Of a stretch of DNA of 42,420 nucleotides, positions 8,073 through 15,579 are shown in pieces (position 1 is the first letter of the stretch; every line of letters starts with the position of its first letter). The stretch comes from Microcaldota archaeon. Its GTDB lineage: Archaea; Micrarchaeota; Micrarchaeia; Micrarchaeales; CABMGC01. The notes under the pieces were generated by a model. The model searched no databases. It saw only the letters and a list, made by a program, of their open reading frames with translations, and was not told the DNA's origin. The stretch spans positions 1 through 42,420 of the forward strand of contig JAJZLT010000036.1 of assembly GCA_021803245.1 (NCBI GenBank), given 5' to 3'. A program made the translations under genes and the position numbers.

Positions 8073-8630
8073 TCATTCATCTTTCGGCCAGTCAAATCTG
8101 CCGCTTGGCTTGAAGGGACTAAACTGGGTTTCATGCTGAATAAGCTTTACGTGAGTGCCTGGCTGCGTTTTGCGTTGTTCGAAAGTTAGCGTAGCCTTCC
8201 TGCGGAGTTCCTTCTTTTTTTCATTCAGCACATTTATCCTATCATGAGCTTTAAAGGCAACAAATGCGCCGATTGGTCCTAGTATGCCTATTCCGTCAGT
8301 TGAGATAGTAATATTGTTCTTCCATGCAGCGTAAAGCGATACTGACGCTGAGCCAGCCGCTGCCAGAGCAGCTCCAGTTCTTACCCTGTTGAGCCTTCTT
8401 ACTTTTGCCTTTAACTCTGCTATTTTCTGCTTCGGGGTTATTTCCTGCGCAGGCTTAAGCGGCTCCCTAGCGAGTTTCTTCCACTCTGCCTCTCTGCCTC
8501 TCCTTGAATTCATCATGTCTCTTGCCTTAGAGGCCATCAAATTTAAATCATACCTTGTTCTTCCGATCAGGCCCTGATTCTCCTCGCTCTTTCCTCCATT
8601 AATTACTCTAAAATTCCTATCCATGGGCAT
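8073..8630 (-). CDS. Unrecognised protein with membrane hairpin
   Basis: The frame opens at a TTG at 8633, but the ATG at 8630 lies 28 bases from the centre of a TATA box at 8654-8663 and is the better, leaderless start, giving 185 residues. The N-terminal 85 residues are very basic and helical (NSRRGREAEWKKLAREP). Two hydrophobic segments at about 95-112 and 120-137 follow, then another basic helix (NEKKKELRRKA) and a polar tail. Family unknown. The layout parallels the genes at 3219, 4145 and 8699. Confidence 0.65.
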   Translation of the reverse strand: MPMDRNFRVINGGKSEENQGLIGRTRYDLNLMASKARDMMNSRRGREAEWKKLAREPLKPAQEITPKQKIAELKAKVRRLNRVRTGAALAAAGSASVSLYAAWKNNITISTDGIGILGPIGAFVAFKAHDRINVLNEKKKELRRKATLTFEQRKTQPGTHVKLIQHETQFSPFKPSGRFDWPKDE

Positions 8631-8653
8631 CAATTATAACTGCGCAGGTTATG

Positions 8654-8663
8654 ATATTTAAAG
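8654..8663 (-). promoter_or_regulatory. TATA box of gene at 8630
   Basis: On the minus strand CTTTAAATAT is centred 28 bases before the ATG at 8630, which supports that start and a leaderless mRNA. Confidence 0.5.
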
Positions 8664-8698
8664 ATAACGCCATTATACTTGCCGTGTGAAGATGCTTG

Positions 8699-9121
8699 TT
8701 ATTTTGCAGCACTTTCTCCGCCGATTATTCTTACTCCCGCCACGGGATAAGATTTTATGGCTTCCTGAAGCATGTTTTCTGCTTCAATCTCTCTCTTCAG
8801 TTTCCTTGTTTTTGAATAATGTTCTGACGCAACTTTAATTGAGATCATGCAGTTCAGCAGCCATACCGCACCCTCTACCTTGGATATTGGCTGGCCCGGC
8901 TGATTGCCAGTAGAGGCTATGTGTTCTATAGCCCATGCCATCGGATATGCTGGTGCTAAGCCATATATTGCAGTATACACCTGTCTCTTTTTCATCTCAC
9001 TTCTAAGCAGGCTTCTTAACGGCGCGTTCTCCGACGCAGCTCCGGAAGCCCTCCGCGATGCGATCTCCAAAGCTGCCAATACCTCACTTTTCTTTTTTGC
9101 TTGGTTCACTGCGTAGTTCAT
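8699..9121 (-). CDS. Unrecognised protein with membrane hairpin
   Basis: A TTG at 9127 precedes the ATG at 9121 by two codons; the ATG fits better with an AT-rich element about 27 bases upstream. The 140-residue protein has a basic helical N-terminus (about 1-45), two moderately hydrophobic segments at about 50-66 and 83-99 joined by a polar loop with Gly and Pro, and a charged helix (KTRKLKREIEAENML). Family unknown. It is divergent from the methylthioadenosine phosphorylase gene and marks the end of the accessory block. Confidence 0.65.
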   Translation of the reverse strand: MNYAVNQAKKKSEVLAALEIASRRASGAASENAPLRSLLRSEMKKRQVYTAIYGLAPAYPMAWAIEHIASTGNQPGQPISKVEGAVWLLNCMISIKVASEHYSKTRKLKREIEAENMLQEAIKSYPVAGVRIIGGESAAK

Positions 9122-9235
9122 AGACAAAATGGATAAATTTTATGATTATTAAGCGTTTTGCATAAATTGGATTATTGAAAATGTCCCTGCATAAACTTTT
9201 AAGGATGCTTGCGCCAAATAATCAATGTAGTTAAG

Positions 9236-10039
9236 ATGGAGGCAGAGATTGGAATAATAGGAGGATCCGGGCTTTATTCCTTGCTAGATGATTCCAAAGA
9301 GGTAAAAGTGCAAACTAAATACGGCGCTCCCAGTGACTCAATCACCATAGGAACCATTGCCGGACGCAATGTTGCGTTTCTTCCGCGGCATTCCCGCAAA
9401 CATACTATACCTCCGCACAAAGTGCCATACAGGGCAAATATCGATGCGCTTCGACAGCTTGGTGTTAACAGGATAATTGCCACGAATGCAGTTGGCTCTC
9501 TTGACAGAAATTATAAACCTGGCGAGCTTGCAATATTCGATCAATTTATTAATGCGACTCATGGAAGGCATGATACTTATTACGATGAAGAGGTAGTGGC
9601 GCATGTGAGCAGTGCAGACCCCTATTGCCTGCAGCTCAGAAATGTGGCTATTAAAGTTGCAAAAGAGGCAGGAATAAAAATGCACGATTCAGGCACAGTT
9701 GTTGTCATAAACGGACCAAGATTTTCAACAAGGGCCGAATCAAAAATGTTTAAGCTGTACGGGGCTCATATGATAAACATGACCCAGTATCCAGAAGTAA
9801 TCCTTGCGCGCGAAAAGCAGATGTGCTATCTTGGCATAGGCCTGGTTACCGATTACGATTCGGGGCTCGAGGGAGATGATGGAGTAGAGCCTGTCACTGC
9901 TGACGAAGTAGCCAAAATATTCGACGCGAATGTAGGCAAGGCAAAAAAGATGATACACGGCATAGTGGCAGAAGTGCCTGAAGAGAAGACATGTTCATGC
10001 TCCAGTTCCATGGAACATGCCATCCAGACAAAAAAATGA
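9236..10039 (+). CDS. mtnP: S-methyl-5'-thioadenosine phosphorylase
   Basis: This cytosolic enzyme splits methylthioadenosine with phosphate into adenine and methylthioribose 1-phosphate. The frame is open from a TTG at 9209, but the ATG at 9236 (MEAEIGIIGGSGLY) matches the family start and gives 267 residues, the usual length. Visible landmarks are the phosphate-binding GGSGLY near residue 8, PRHSRKH near 52, NAVGSL near 92, GPRFSTRAES near 160, INMTQYPE near 181 and TDYD near 209; the last is typical of adenosine-type rather than inosine-type purine phosphorylases. The C-terminus holds a CSC motif, as in hyperthermophilic archaeal homologues where it forms a stabilising disulfide. The next two genes act on its product. 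Confidence 0.92.
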   Translation: MEAEIGIIGGSGLYSLLDDSKEVKVQTKYGAPSDSITIGTIAGRNVAFLPRHSRKHTIPPHKVPYRANIDALRQLGVNRIIATNAVGSLDRNYKPGELAIFDQFINATHGRHDTYYDEEVVAHVSSADPYCLQLRNVAIKVAKEAGIKMHDSGTVVVINGPRFSTRAESKMFKLYGAHMINMTQYPEVILAREKQMCYLGIGLVTDYDSGLEGDDGVEPVTADEVAKIFDANVGKAKKMIHGIVAEVPEEKTCSCSSSMEHAIQTKK

Positions 10040-10131
10040 AGATCACGTGCAGCTCAGGGTAAGATAAGTAAATGGCGGCATCTTCATATCATATATGACT
10101 TATACCATACAATTACTTGTTGAGTGATGGA

Positions 10132-10782
10132 ATGGCAGATAGGAAAGAGTCAAATGAATTTAGTGAAGGATATATAAAATTCAATTTTAAATTGAACAAT
10201 GGCGATCCTCCTTCACCTGAGAAACTAGTCAAATTAAACGAATGGCGCCAAAGGCTATACAAGCTTGGAATTATAGGCGCCTATCCGAATGGAGTGGGGT
10301 TTGGGAATGTCTCAGTTAAAGACGGCAAGTACTTTATAGTAAGTGGAAGTGCAACTGGAAGGCTCAAAGAGCTCAAACCTGAACATTACGTTACCGTTAC
10401 TGGCTATTCTTTTGAGCGTAATTTTGTTGAATGTACGGGCAAGGTAGATCCGTCATCTGAGTCGATGACGCATGCTGCTCTTTACGAAGCCGGTGCCGGA
10501 GCAGCCATCCATGTGCATGCCATGATGCCATGGAAGGAGTTAATGGGCAAAGTCCCTACAACTAAGCCAAACGTGCCATATGGGACACCTGAAATGGCTT
10601 ATGAAATGCTCAGGTTGTTAAGAGAAACCAGTATAAGGAAGCAGCGCATGATAGTTATGGCTGGCCATAAAGAGGGAATGATTGCATTCGGCAGAAACCT
10701 TGACGAGGCAGGGCAGGTAATTATGAAAAAAGTGGTTCCACTTCTGCCAGATAAAGGAATAATCAAAAATAGAAAAAGCTGA
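10132..10782 (+). CDS. Class II aldolase, candidate for MTA salvage
   Basis: Two TTG codons precede the ATG at 10132, which is the likely start (216 residues). The class II aldolase/adducin zinc site is complete: GNVSV near residue 67, the SSES motif with its acidic residue near 112-114, HVHA near 127-130 and the third histidine in MAGHKEGM near 186. Members of the family cleave or dehydrate phosphorylated ketoses. Placed between mtnP and mtnA, the likely substrate is methylthioribulose 1-phosphate or 5-deoxyribulose 1-phosphate, either cleaved to dihydroxyacetone phosphate and an aldehyde (DHAP shunt) or dehydrated as by MtnB. Sequence alone does not decide between the two. Only 4 bases separate it from the isomerase gene. 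Confidence 0.75.
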   Translation: MADRKESNEFSEGYIKFNFKLNNGDPPSPEKLVKLNEWRQRLYKLGIIGAYPNGVGFGNVSVKDGKYFIVSGSATGRLKELKPEHYVTVTGYSFERNFVECTGKVDPSSESMTHAALYEAGAGAAIHVHAMMPWKELMGKVPTTKPNVPYGTPEMAYEMLRLLRETSIRKQRMIVMAGHKEGMIAFGRNLDEAGQVIMKKVVPLLPDKGIIKNRKS

Positions 10783-10786
10783 TTAC

Positions 10787-11893
10787 ATGTCTAAAGTATC
10801 TACAAATGTGGTTCCTATAAGCTGGGATGATTCTAAGGGAGAGATATTGTGGCTTGACAATTCCAAGATTCCATGGAAAGAAGTTAGCGTATCATCTAAA
10901 AGCCTGGCAAGGCTGATAAAAGCAATACAGGCACTAGAAATAAGGGGTGCGCCGATACTCGGTGAGGCCGGGGCATACGGAACTGCCATGATAGCAAACA
11001 ACTCTCCAAACTCTAAAGAGAGAATTCTCAAAAATGTGATGGAGCATGGGGCAAGGCTGGCTGCAGCCAGGCCTACTGCAGTCAATCTCAGCTGGGGAGT
11101 CCTGCAGATACAGAATGTGGTAAAGAACGAATACAAGAGAGGCGCATCTCCTGCTGAGATTAAAAAAACAGCCATAGAAGCTGCAAAGAGAATACAAAGG
11201 GAGAATATAGAAGCCACTTACAAGATAGGTGAGCATGGAAAAAAGCTGATTCATGATGGTGATGTCTTTGTAACCATCTGCAATGCAGGCACCCTTGCCT
11301 GTGATGGCCTCGGAACTTCAACAGCCCCAATGAGGGCTGCATATTCGGATGGCATCAAGTTCAAGGTGCTTGCCACGTATACGGCTCCGCTGTACCAGGG
11401 TGCACGCCTTACAGCATGGGAAATGCACAAGGATGGAATACCGGTGCAGGTAATAACTGACAATATGGCCGGGCACCTTATGCGTGAAGAGAAAGCGACT
11501 GCAGTTTGGGCTGGAGCAGACAGGATCCTTGGAAATTCCACAAAAGAAAGCGGGACAGTCTATAATAAGATAGGCACATTTGGCCTAGCTATGATGGCCC
11601 GTGAATTGGGCATAAAGACGTACGTCGCGGCTCCCACATCTACAATCGACCCGGAGCACTCGGTAAAGGAGATAAAGATAGAGCAAAGGCAGCCTGAAGA
11701 GGTCGAAACACTTCTGAATGGCACAACAGTTGTCCCTAAAGGAGTAGGCGTACTGAATCCAGCATTCGACAGGACACCGCCAGGCTATGTCTCTGCAATA
11801 GTAACCGAGTTAGGAATAGCAAAAGCCCCTTATAATGCGTCAATACCAAAACTGCTTTCGCTTCCCGGAAGCATGGCTAAGCTTTCTAAATAG
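10787..11893 (+). CDS. mtnA: Methylthioribose-1-phosphate isomerase
   Basis: The enzyme opens the ring of methylthioribose 1-phosphate to methylthioribulose 1-phosphate, the step after the phosphorylase. At 368 residues it has normal length. Diagnostic segments are RGAPILGEAGAYG at about 53-65, CNAGTLACDGLGT near 165 with the catalytic cysteine, VITDNMAG near 225 with the catalytic aspartate, and NKIGTFGLAMMA plus PTSTID near 260-286. These features separate it from the related eIF2B-like regulatory subunits and ribose-1,5-bisphosphate isomerase, although archaeal members can be hard to split by eye. It follows the aldolase gene by 4 bases, so the two are surely co-transcribed. Confidence 0.9.
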   Translation: MSKVSTNVVPISWDDSKGEILWLDNSKIPWKEVSVSSKSLARLIKAIQALEIRGAPILGEAGAYGTAMIANNSPNSKERILKNVMEHGARLAAARPTAVNLSWGVLQIQNVVKNEYKRGASPAEIKKTAIEAAKRIQRENIEATYKIGEHGKKLIHDGDVFVTICNAGTLACDGLGTSTAPMRAAYSDGIKFKVLATYTAPLYQGARLTAWEMHKDGIPVQVITDNMAGHLMREEKATAVWAGADRILGNSTKESGTVYNKIGTFGLAMMARELGIKTYVAAPTSTIDPEHSVKEIKIEQRQPEEVETLLNGTTVVPKGVGVLNPAFDRTPPGYVSAIVTELGIAKAPYNASIPKLLSLPGSMAKLSK

Positions 11894-11956
11894 AAGTATC
11901 TTACAAAAAGCTGCACAGTAGATTGTCAGAAAATGAAAGGCCAATGCCCTATCACT

Positions 11957-12184
11957 TTAAAGCCCTTTCCATTTTTTCCATGCAGTATACATTTCTTCAG
12001 TCGCTTTATTTGCTTTTTTGCGTGTCAGCCATTCCCTTCTTCCCAAAAGCTTTACCTTGCCGAGATCTTTGTCATGCTCTGACACTTCGAGCCAGTCATT
12101 AAGTGCCTCTCTCCACAAATTGCTTAATTCCCTGGCTCTTTTCGCCTTGACTTTGAAAATCATCTTTAAATTCCTTCCAGACAT
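11957..12184 (-). CDS. Small basic protein, unrecognised
   Basis: A 75-residue protein with about a third Lys and Arg and six Trp residues (for example LTRKKANKATEEM and TAWKKWKGL at the C-terminus). It is predicted helical and soluble. An AT-rich element on the minus strand at about 12203-12212 lies roughly 23 bases before the ATG at 12184 and would give a leaderless mRNA. The composition suggests nucleic acid or ribosome binding, but I do not recognise a family. It converges on mtnA, with 63 bases between the stop codons. Confidence 0.55.
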   Translation of the reverse strand: MSGRNLKMIFKVKAKRARELSNLWREALNDWLEVSEHDKDLGKVKLLGRREWLTRKKANKATEEMYTAWKKWKGL

Positions 12185-12350
12185 ACCAAAACCACATTGA
12201 CATTAAATACTAAATCATTACATCTATTTAAATCAGCTCCATAGAACAATAAGTTAGCGTCCAATTTCAGCAATACTATCTATCAGCAGGTATTCACTTA
12301 TACTTTATAATGCAATGAGAATTTATCGCACTATTCAAATACAACCTGCT

Positions 12351-12893
12351 TCAGTAAGCCTTTATGTGTATAATATTGAAAATCTGTTCCGGAGTCAACC
12401 CGGCCTTGATGGATTCAAAGCCAGCACATTTCGCTTTCTCCCTTTCTGCTTCAAGCTCACTCAGTATTACTCTTCTCTGTTCTTCAGTATCGCCCCATCC
12501 ATGGGGGTTCTTTCCAGAACTGATTCTGCTAATAAGCATCCAACTTACCTGCCCGGCATCCGCATCCAAATAGTATTTCCTGTCAAAAAATTCGACTAGA
12601 TCGTATATATTATATGCGTTTCCAAAAAGATAGATTTCCGGATTTTTATCCAGCAATAACTTAAGTTTTAAAGGATCCCAATTCCACCTCAGGCCTCTTT
12701 CGAATGCCCATTGCCCAATGCTCTTCTTTATTTCCAGTGCAGGCTCGAATTCGTTGCCCGCCTTATCGCACCAGATCCCTATGCCAGCCCTGTCGGCATC
12801 TACAGCATTAATGCCGCGTTCTTTGAAGTACTCTGCAAGCAATGTCTTACCTGAACCGGAAGGACCAGCTATAAGAATGCGGTTACTCGACAT
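12351..12893 (-). CDS. P-loop kinase-like NTPase
   Basis: A 180-residue cytosolic protein with a clear Walker A motif, GPSGSGKT at residues 10-17, directly after the first strand. Next comes a segment with NAVDADRAGIG that resembles the acceptor-binding part of small-molecule kinases and dephospho-CoA kinase-type proteins. The middle has PEIYLFGNAYN, which looks like a hydrophobic strand ending in a polar turn. No lid with repeated arginines is obvious. The size and layout fit the nucleoside/shikimate kinase-like group, but the substrate cannot be told. It stands alone, flanked by gaps of 110-170 bases. Confidence 0.7.
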   Translation of the reverse strand: MSSNRILIAGPSGSGKTLLAEYFKERGINAVDADRAGIGIWCDKAGNEFEPALEIKKSIGQWAFERGLRWNWDPLKLKLLLDKNPEIYLFGNAYNIYDLVEFFDRKYYLDADAGQVSWMLISRISSGKNPHGWGDTEEQRRVILSELEAEREKAKCAGFESIKAGLTPEQIFNIIHIKAY

Positions 12894-13005
12894 ATTTGCA
12901 CTTATGATAGTAATCTCAAAGGCAATATAAATTTTGCCATCATCGCACTTTTATATAAAAGGAAAGTACCCATATCCTTATAATGGGCATTTTATCCTGA
13001 AGAGC

Positions 13006-13131
13006 ATGAAAAATATTGGCCAATATAAGATGATAAACGCATTTATCCGAAGAGGACCATCCTTATGGAAGAATGCCAGGCAATTTAGAGTTTGTGGACT
13101 GAATAGAATAAGAAGAGAAGCAGCATATTAA
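13006..13131 (+). CDS. Possible 41-residue basic protein
   Basis: An ATG at 13006 opens a 41-residue frame with strongly basic composition (INAFIRRGPSLWKNARQF, LNRIRREAAY). A TATA-like stretch (CCTTATAAT, about 12976-12984) lies about 26 bases upstream, the spacing seen for leaderless genes here. The frame also continues upstream to 12934, but that part lacks coding character. I do not recognise it; it may be a small nucleic-acid-binding protein or a chance frame. Confidence 0.35.
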   Translation: MKNIGQYKMINAFIRRGPSLWKNARQFRVCGLNRIRREAAY

Positions 13132-13169
13132 AGTACATGATAGAAAAGTAATTACTAGTATAAATGCTT

Positions 13170-13721
13170 TTAATACGGCGTGAAGGTTATCTTGGCTTCG
13201 ACCATCTTCTTGTAGAAGTCCCTGTCTTCCACGCTTTCCTTCGGCTTTGAAATCATATGGTCAAAACCCGTCCAGATTGTGTACCAGCTTGCAGGGGTAA
13301 GTATTATCTCAACCGCATCCTTGAACAATGCGGCAGAGCCATTGACTGATAAAAGGAAAGCATCGATAAAGCCTATTACAGCGCCAACTATAATCATAAT
13401 CAGTGCCTGCCTGTTCCACGCCGAGAGATCTTTCTCGAGTAATTTATAATGCTTTCTAAAATGATTTTTTAGCCTGGATTTTATCAGATCTTCATTTGCA
13501 GTATTTCTTACTGAATTTGGGATCAGGAAGCGGAGCTCTATCCCTTTTTCCTTGTCACGCGTTGCTTTTTTAGCCTCATACAGGAAGTCTTCAGATAGCG
13601 CACGTTCACTGTACGGCCTAGGATCAAAGTCTGAAAATATATCGTCATAGGTATCCAGCACAAGGCTTATCTCTGCCTTCTCAATAATCTCCTTTATCTC
13701 AGCCTTATTGCCTTCTTCCAT
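13170..13721 (-). CDS. Unrecognised membrane protein with soluble N-terminal domain
   Basis: A 183-residue protein. Residues 1-105 form a charged soluble domain that begins with an acidic helix and contains DTYDDIFSDFDPRPYSER, which has the look of a strongly conserved motif. Two hydrophobic segments follow at about 108-128 and 136-152, then a polar tail of 30 residues. Lys/Arg before the first segment predicts the N-terminal domain inside the cell. I recall similar uncharacterised proteins in other prokaryotes with this SDFDPR-type motif, but cannot name a family. Start ATG at 13721. It is divergent from the cold-shock gene. Confidence 0.65.
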   Translation of the reverse strand: MEEGNKAEIKEIIEKAEISLVLDTYDDIFSDFDPRPYSERALSEDFLYEAKKATRDKEKGIELRFLIPNSVRNTANEDLIKSRLKNHFRKHYKLLEKDLSAWNRQALIMIIVGAVIGFIDAFLLSVNGSAALFKDAVEIILTPASWYTIWTGFDHMISKPKESVEDRDFYKKMVEAKITFTPY

Positions 13722-13856
13722 GGTTTATATTCGCATTGAAGCTTTTTAAGCTTTGAGAAGACATGACTCTGTGATTTAAACATGATGCCATTTACTTATA
13801 TGCCGGGTATGCTTTCGCAGAAAAATGTGCTATATGCAAACAAATATAGATTGATG

Positions 13857-13872
13857 TTTTAAAATAATATAG
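13857..13872 (+). promoter_or_regulatory. TATA box of cold-shock gene
   Basis: TTTTAAAATAATATAG is centred about 27 bases before the ATG at 13891, predicting a leaderless or nearly leaderless mRNA. Confidence 0.55.
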
Positions 13873-13890
13873 AACAAACAATGTGGTAAT

Positions 13891-14082
13891 ATGAAAGGAA
13901 AAGTAAAGATGTTCAATGCCCAACGAGGCTTTGGATTCATAACAGGAGAAGATGGAAAAGACGTATATGTGCATACTTCTGCCATACAGGGTGGCGCAGC
14001 GCTCTCAGTAGGTGATGCAGTAGAATACGAAGTGGAACAAGGAGAGAGAGGACCGAGAGCGAAAAATGTAAAGAAAGTTTAA
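13891..14082 (+). CDS. Cold-shock-domain protein
   Basis: At 63 residues this is a single cold-shock domain of usual CspA size. It begins [18 protein letters not shown], with the RNP1 motif RGFGFI at residues 12-17 and the RNP2 motif VYVHT at 25-29. Both aromatic clusters for binding single-stranded RNA or DNA are present. Such proteins melt RNA structure and act in translation or transcription at low temperature or in stress. They are universal in bacteria but patchy in archaea, so a bacterial origin is likely. It has its own TATA box and no close neighbours; a short inverted repeat (14098-14136) follows its stop codon. Confidence 0.92.
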   Translation: MKGKVKMFNAQRGFGFITGEDGKDVYVHTSAIQGGAALSVGDAVEYEVEQGERGPRAKNVKKV

Positions 14083-14460
14083 ATACGCAATACGCAATCC
14101 TGGAGTGTAGCTTCTATTCATTTTTGATCCCCAGGAGGCGTAAAGTATCTGTTTATCTAATATTTCGGACCTTTGCGGCGCATGTGCAGGGCCTTCTAAT
14201 ACTTCTCACTAAGAAGAATAGGCTTTGTTGAAAAATTCAAATTTTGCTATTAGTTGCCTTGTAGAAATCATAATAGCGGGATGTTAAGCAAATCAGCTAG
14301 TTAATACTCTGCTTACATAATGGGCCATTATGAAGATATAAAAAGATAAATGGCGATATATGATTAATCTGGATATTATTCTGGCTTGTGACTCTTGCAG
14401 CTATGTCTGAGAAATCAGTATGGTAAAGATGCCACAATGATTACTGGAGATGAGGGCATT
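14083..14460. other. Intergenic stretch, 378 bases, with one inverted repeat
   Basis: No convincing gene. It starts with a tandem ACGCAAT pair at 14085-14098, then has an inverted repeat (TCCTGG at 14098-14103 and CCAGGA at 14131-14136) whose right arm overlaps an AGGAGG, but no start codon follows at a useful distance. An AT-rich element near 14333-14345 could serve the HD gene as promoter, which would leave a long leader. Confidence 0.4.
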
Positions 14461-15120
14461 ATGGAATATAGGAAGAAGGTGCTATCAAAAACCGTATGGT
14501 ATGTGCGGAGAGCTATGCCTCCAGACAGCACCGGCCATGATTGGTGGCATGTTTATCGCGTTTGGAAGAATGCGCTTAAGATAGCCAAGTACGAGAAGAG
14601 TGCTGATAAATATATAGTGCAGCTTGGTGCGCTCCTACATGACATTGCTGACTATAAATTCAATGGCGGAGACGAGCTGGCAGGCGGGCGCATAGCAGCG
14701 GAATGCCTGAAAAGAGCTTCGGCAAGCGAAGAAACCATTAGCAGGGTCTGCCATATAGTCGACAATGTTTCGTATAGAGGTGCAAGGGTAAAGAATGAGA
14801 TGAAAAGCATAGAAGGCAAGATAGTGCAGGACGCAGACAGGCTGGATGCCCTTGGCGCAATAGGGATAGCGCGGGCATTTGCATATGGAGGGATGAAAGG
14901 TAAGCTTATATACGAGCCCAAAATCAGGCCAGTATACCACAAAAGCTTTAATGAATACAAAAGCTCTCAGGGAACAACTATAAACCACTTCTACGAGAAG
15001 CTTTTTTTACTTCACGGCAGAATGAACACCAAAATAGGCAAAGAACTCGCGGAAGAACGTGACGAGTACATGAGAGGATACCTCAAGCAATTCCTGAAAG
15101 AATGGAAAGTAAGCCCGTGA
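14461..15120 (+). CDS. HD-domain phosphohydrolase
   Basis: The frame opens far upstream at a TTG at 14395, with ATGs at 14437 and 14461. The last has a GAGGG Shine-Dalgarno-like site at 14452-14456 and gives a normal 219-residue protein. Metal ligands of the HD fold are visible: HDWWH at 26-30, LLHDIAD at 59-64 and DADRLDAL at 124-131. The layout resembles the YedJ-like branch of HD hydrolases, which act on nucleotides or other phosphate esters; the substrate cannot be told. The gene runs into msrB with 12 bases between them, so they are probably co-transcribed, which hints at a role in stress or nucleotide clean-up. Confidence 0.85.
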   Translation: MEYRKKVLSKTVWYVRRAMPPDSTGHDWWHVYRVWKNALKIAKYEKSADKYIVQLGALLHDIADYKFNGGDELAGGRIAAECLKRASASEETISRVCHIVDNVSYRGARVKNEMKSIEGKIVQDADRLDALGAIGIARAFAYGGMKGKLIYEPKIRPVYHKSFNEYKSSQGTTINHFYEKLFLLHGRMNTKIGKELAEERDEYMRGYLKQFLKEWKVSP

Positions 15121-15132
15121 TATGGTAATAAT

Positions 15133-15516
15133 ATGAAATTGAATAAGCTTACCAAGAAGGAAGAAGAGATAATCCTGCGCAAAGGCACCGAAGCACCATT
15201 CACAGGCGAGTATGAGCAGAACTGGAGAGAGGGAGTATATGTATGCAGAAGATGCAATGCCAAATTGTACAGGTCTGAAGATAAATTTGACGCGCACTGC
15301 GGCTGGCCCAGTTTTGACCAGGAGATAAAAGGCGCAGTGAAGCGTGTTCCGGACGCTGACGGGATAAGGACTGAAATCCAGTGCGCAAGATGTGGAGCTC
15401 ACCTCGGCCACGTCTTTGAGGGCGAAGGATTTACTCCGAAAGAAACCAGGCATTGCGTTAATTCCATATCATTAAAATTTATACCGAAAGAAAAGGAGAG
15501 TGGAAAGAAGAAATGA
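15133..15516 (+). CDS. msrB: Peptide methionine-R-sulfoxide reductase
   Basis: This 127-residue enzyme reduces the R epimer of methionine sulfoxide in proteins. It has the four zinc cysteines as CRRC at 38-41 and CARC at 84-87, the resolving cysteine in HCGWPSF at 56, and the catalytic cysteine in RHCVNSISL at 108. Length is typical for the single-domain form. It follows the HD gene by 12 bases and precedes the MFS transporter. With msrA close downstream, both epimers of oxidised methionine can be repaired. The C-terminus ends in a lysine-rich tail. Confidence 0.95.
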   Translation: MKLNKLTKKEEEIILRKGTEAPFTGEYEQNWREGVYVCRRCNAKLYRSEDKFDAHCGWPSFDQEIKGAVKRVPDADGIRTEIQCARCGAHLGHVFEGEGFTPKETRHCVNSISLKFIPKEKESGKKK

Positions 15517-15579
15517 ATAGGGTTTTCAGCAGATCTGCTCCTAATTCGGAGATATGACCACGTATATTACAGCGATTAT

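Noticed and set aside
12934-13005. Upstream extension of the 41-residue frame
   Set aside because: The TATA-like element lies inside it, so it should not be transcribed from that promoter.
14221-14250. GGCTTTGTTG stretch resembling the terminal repeat of IS6-type elements
   Set aside because: No transposase fragment, partner repeat or target duplication nearby; the similarity is short enough for chance.
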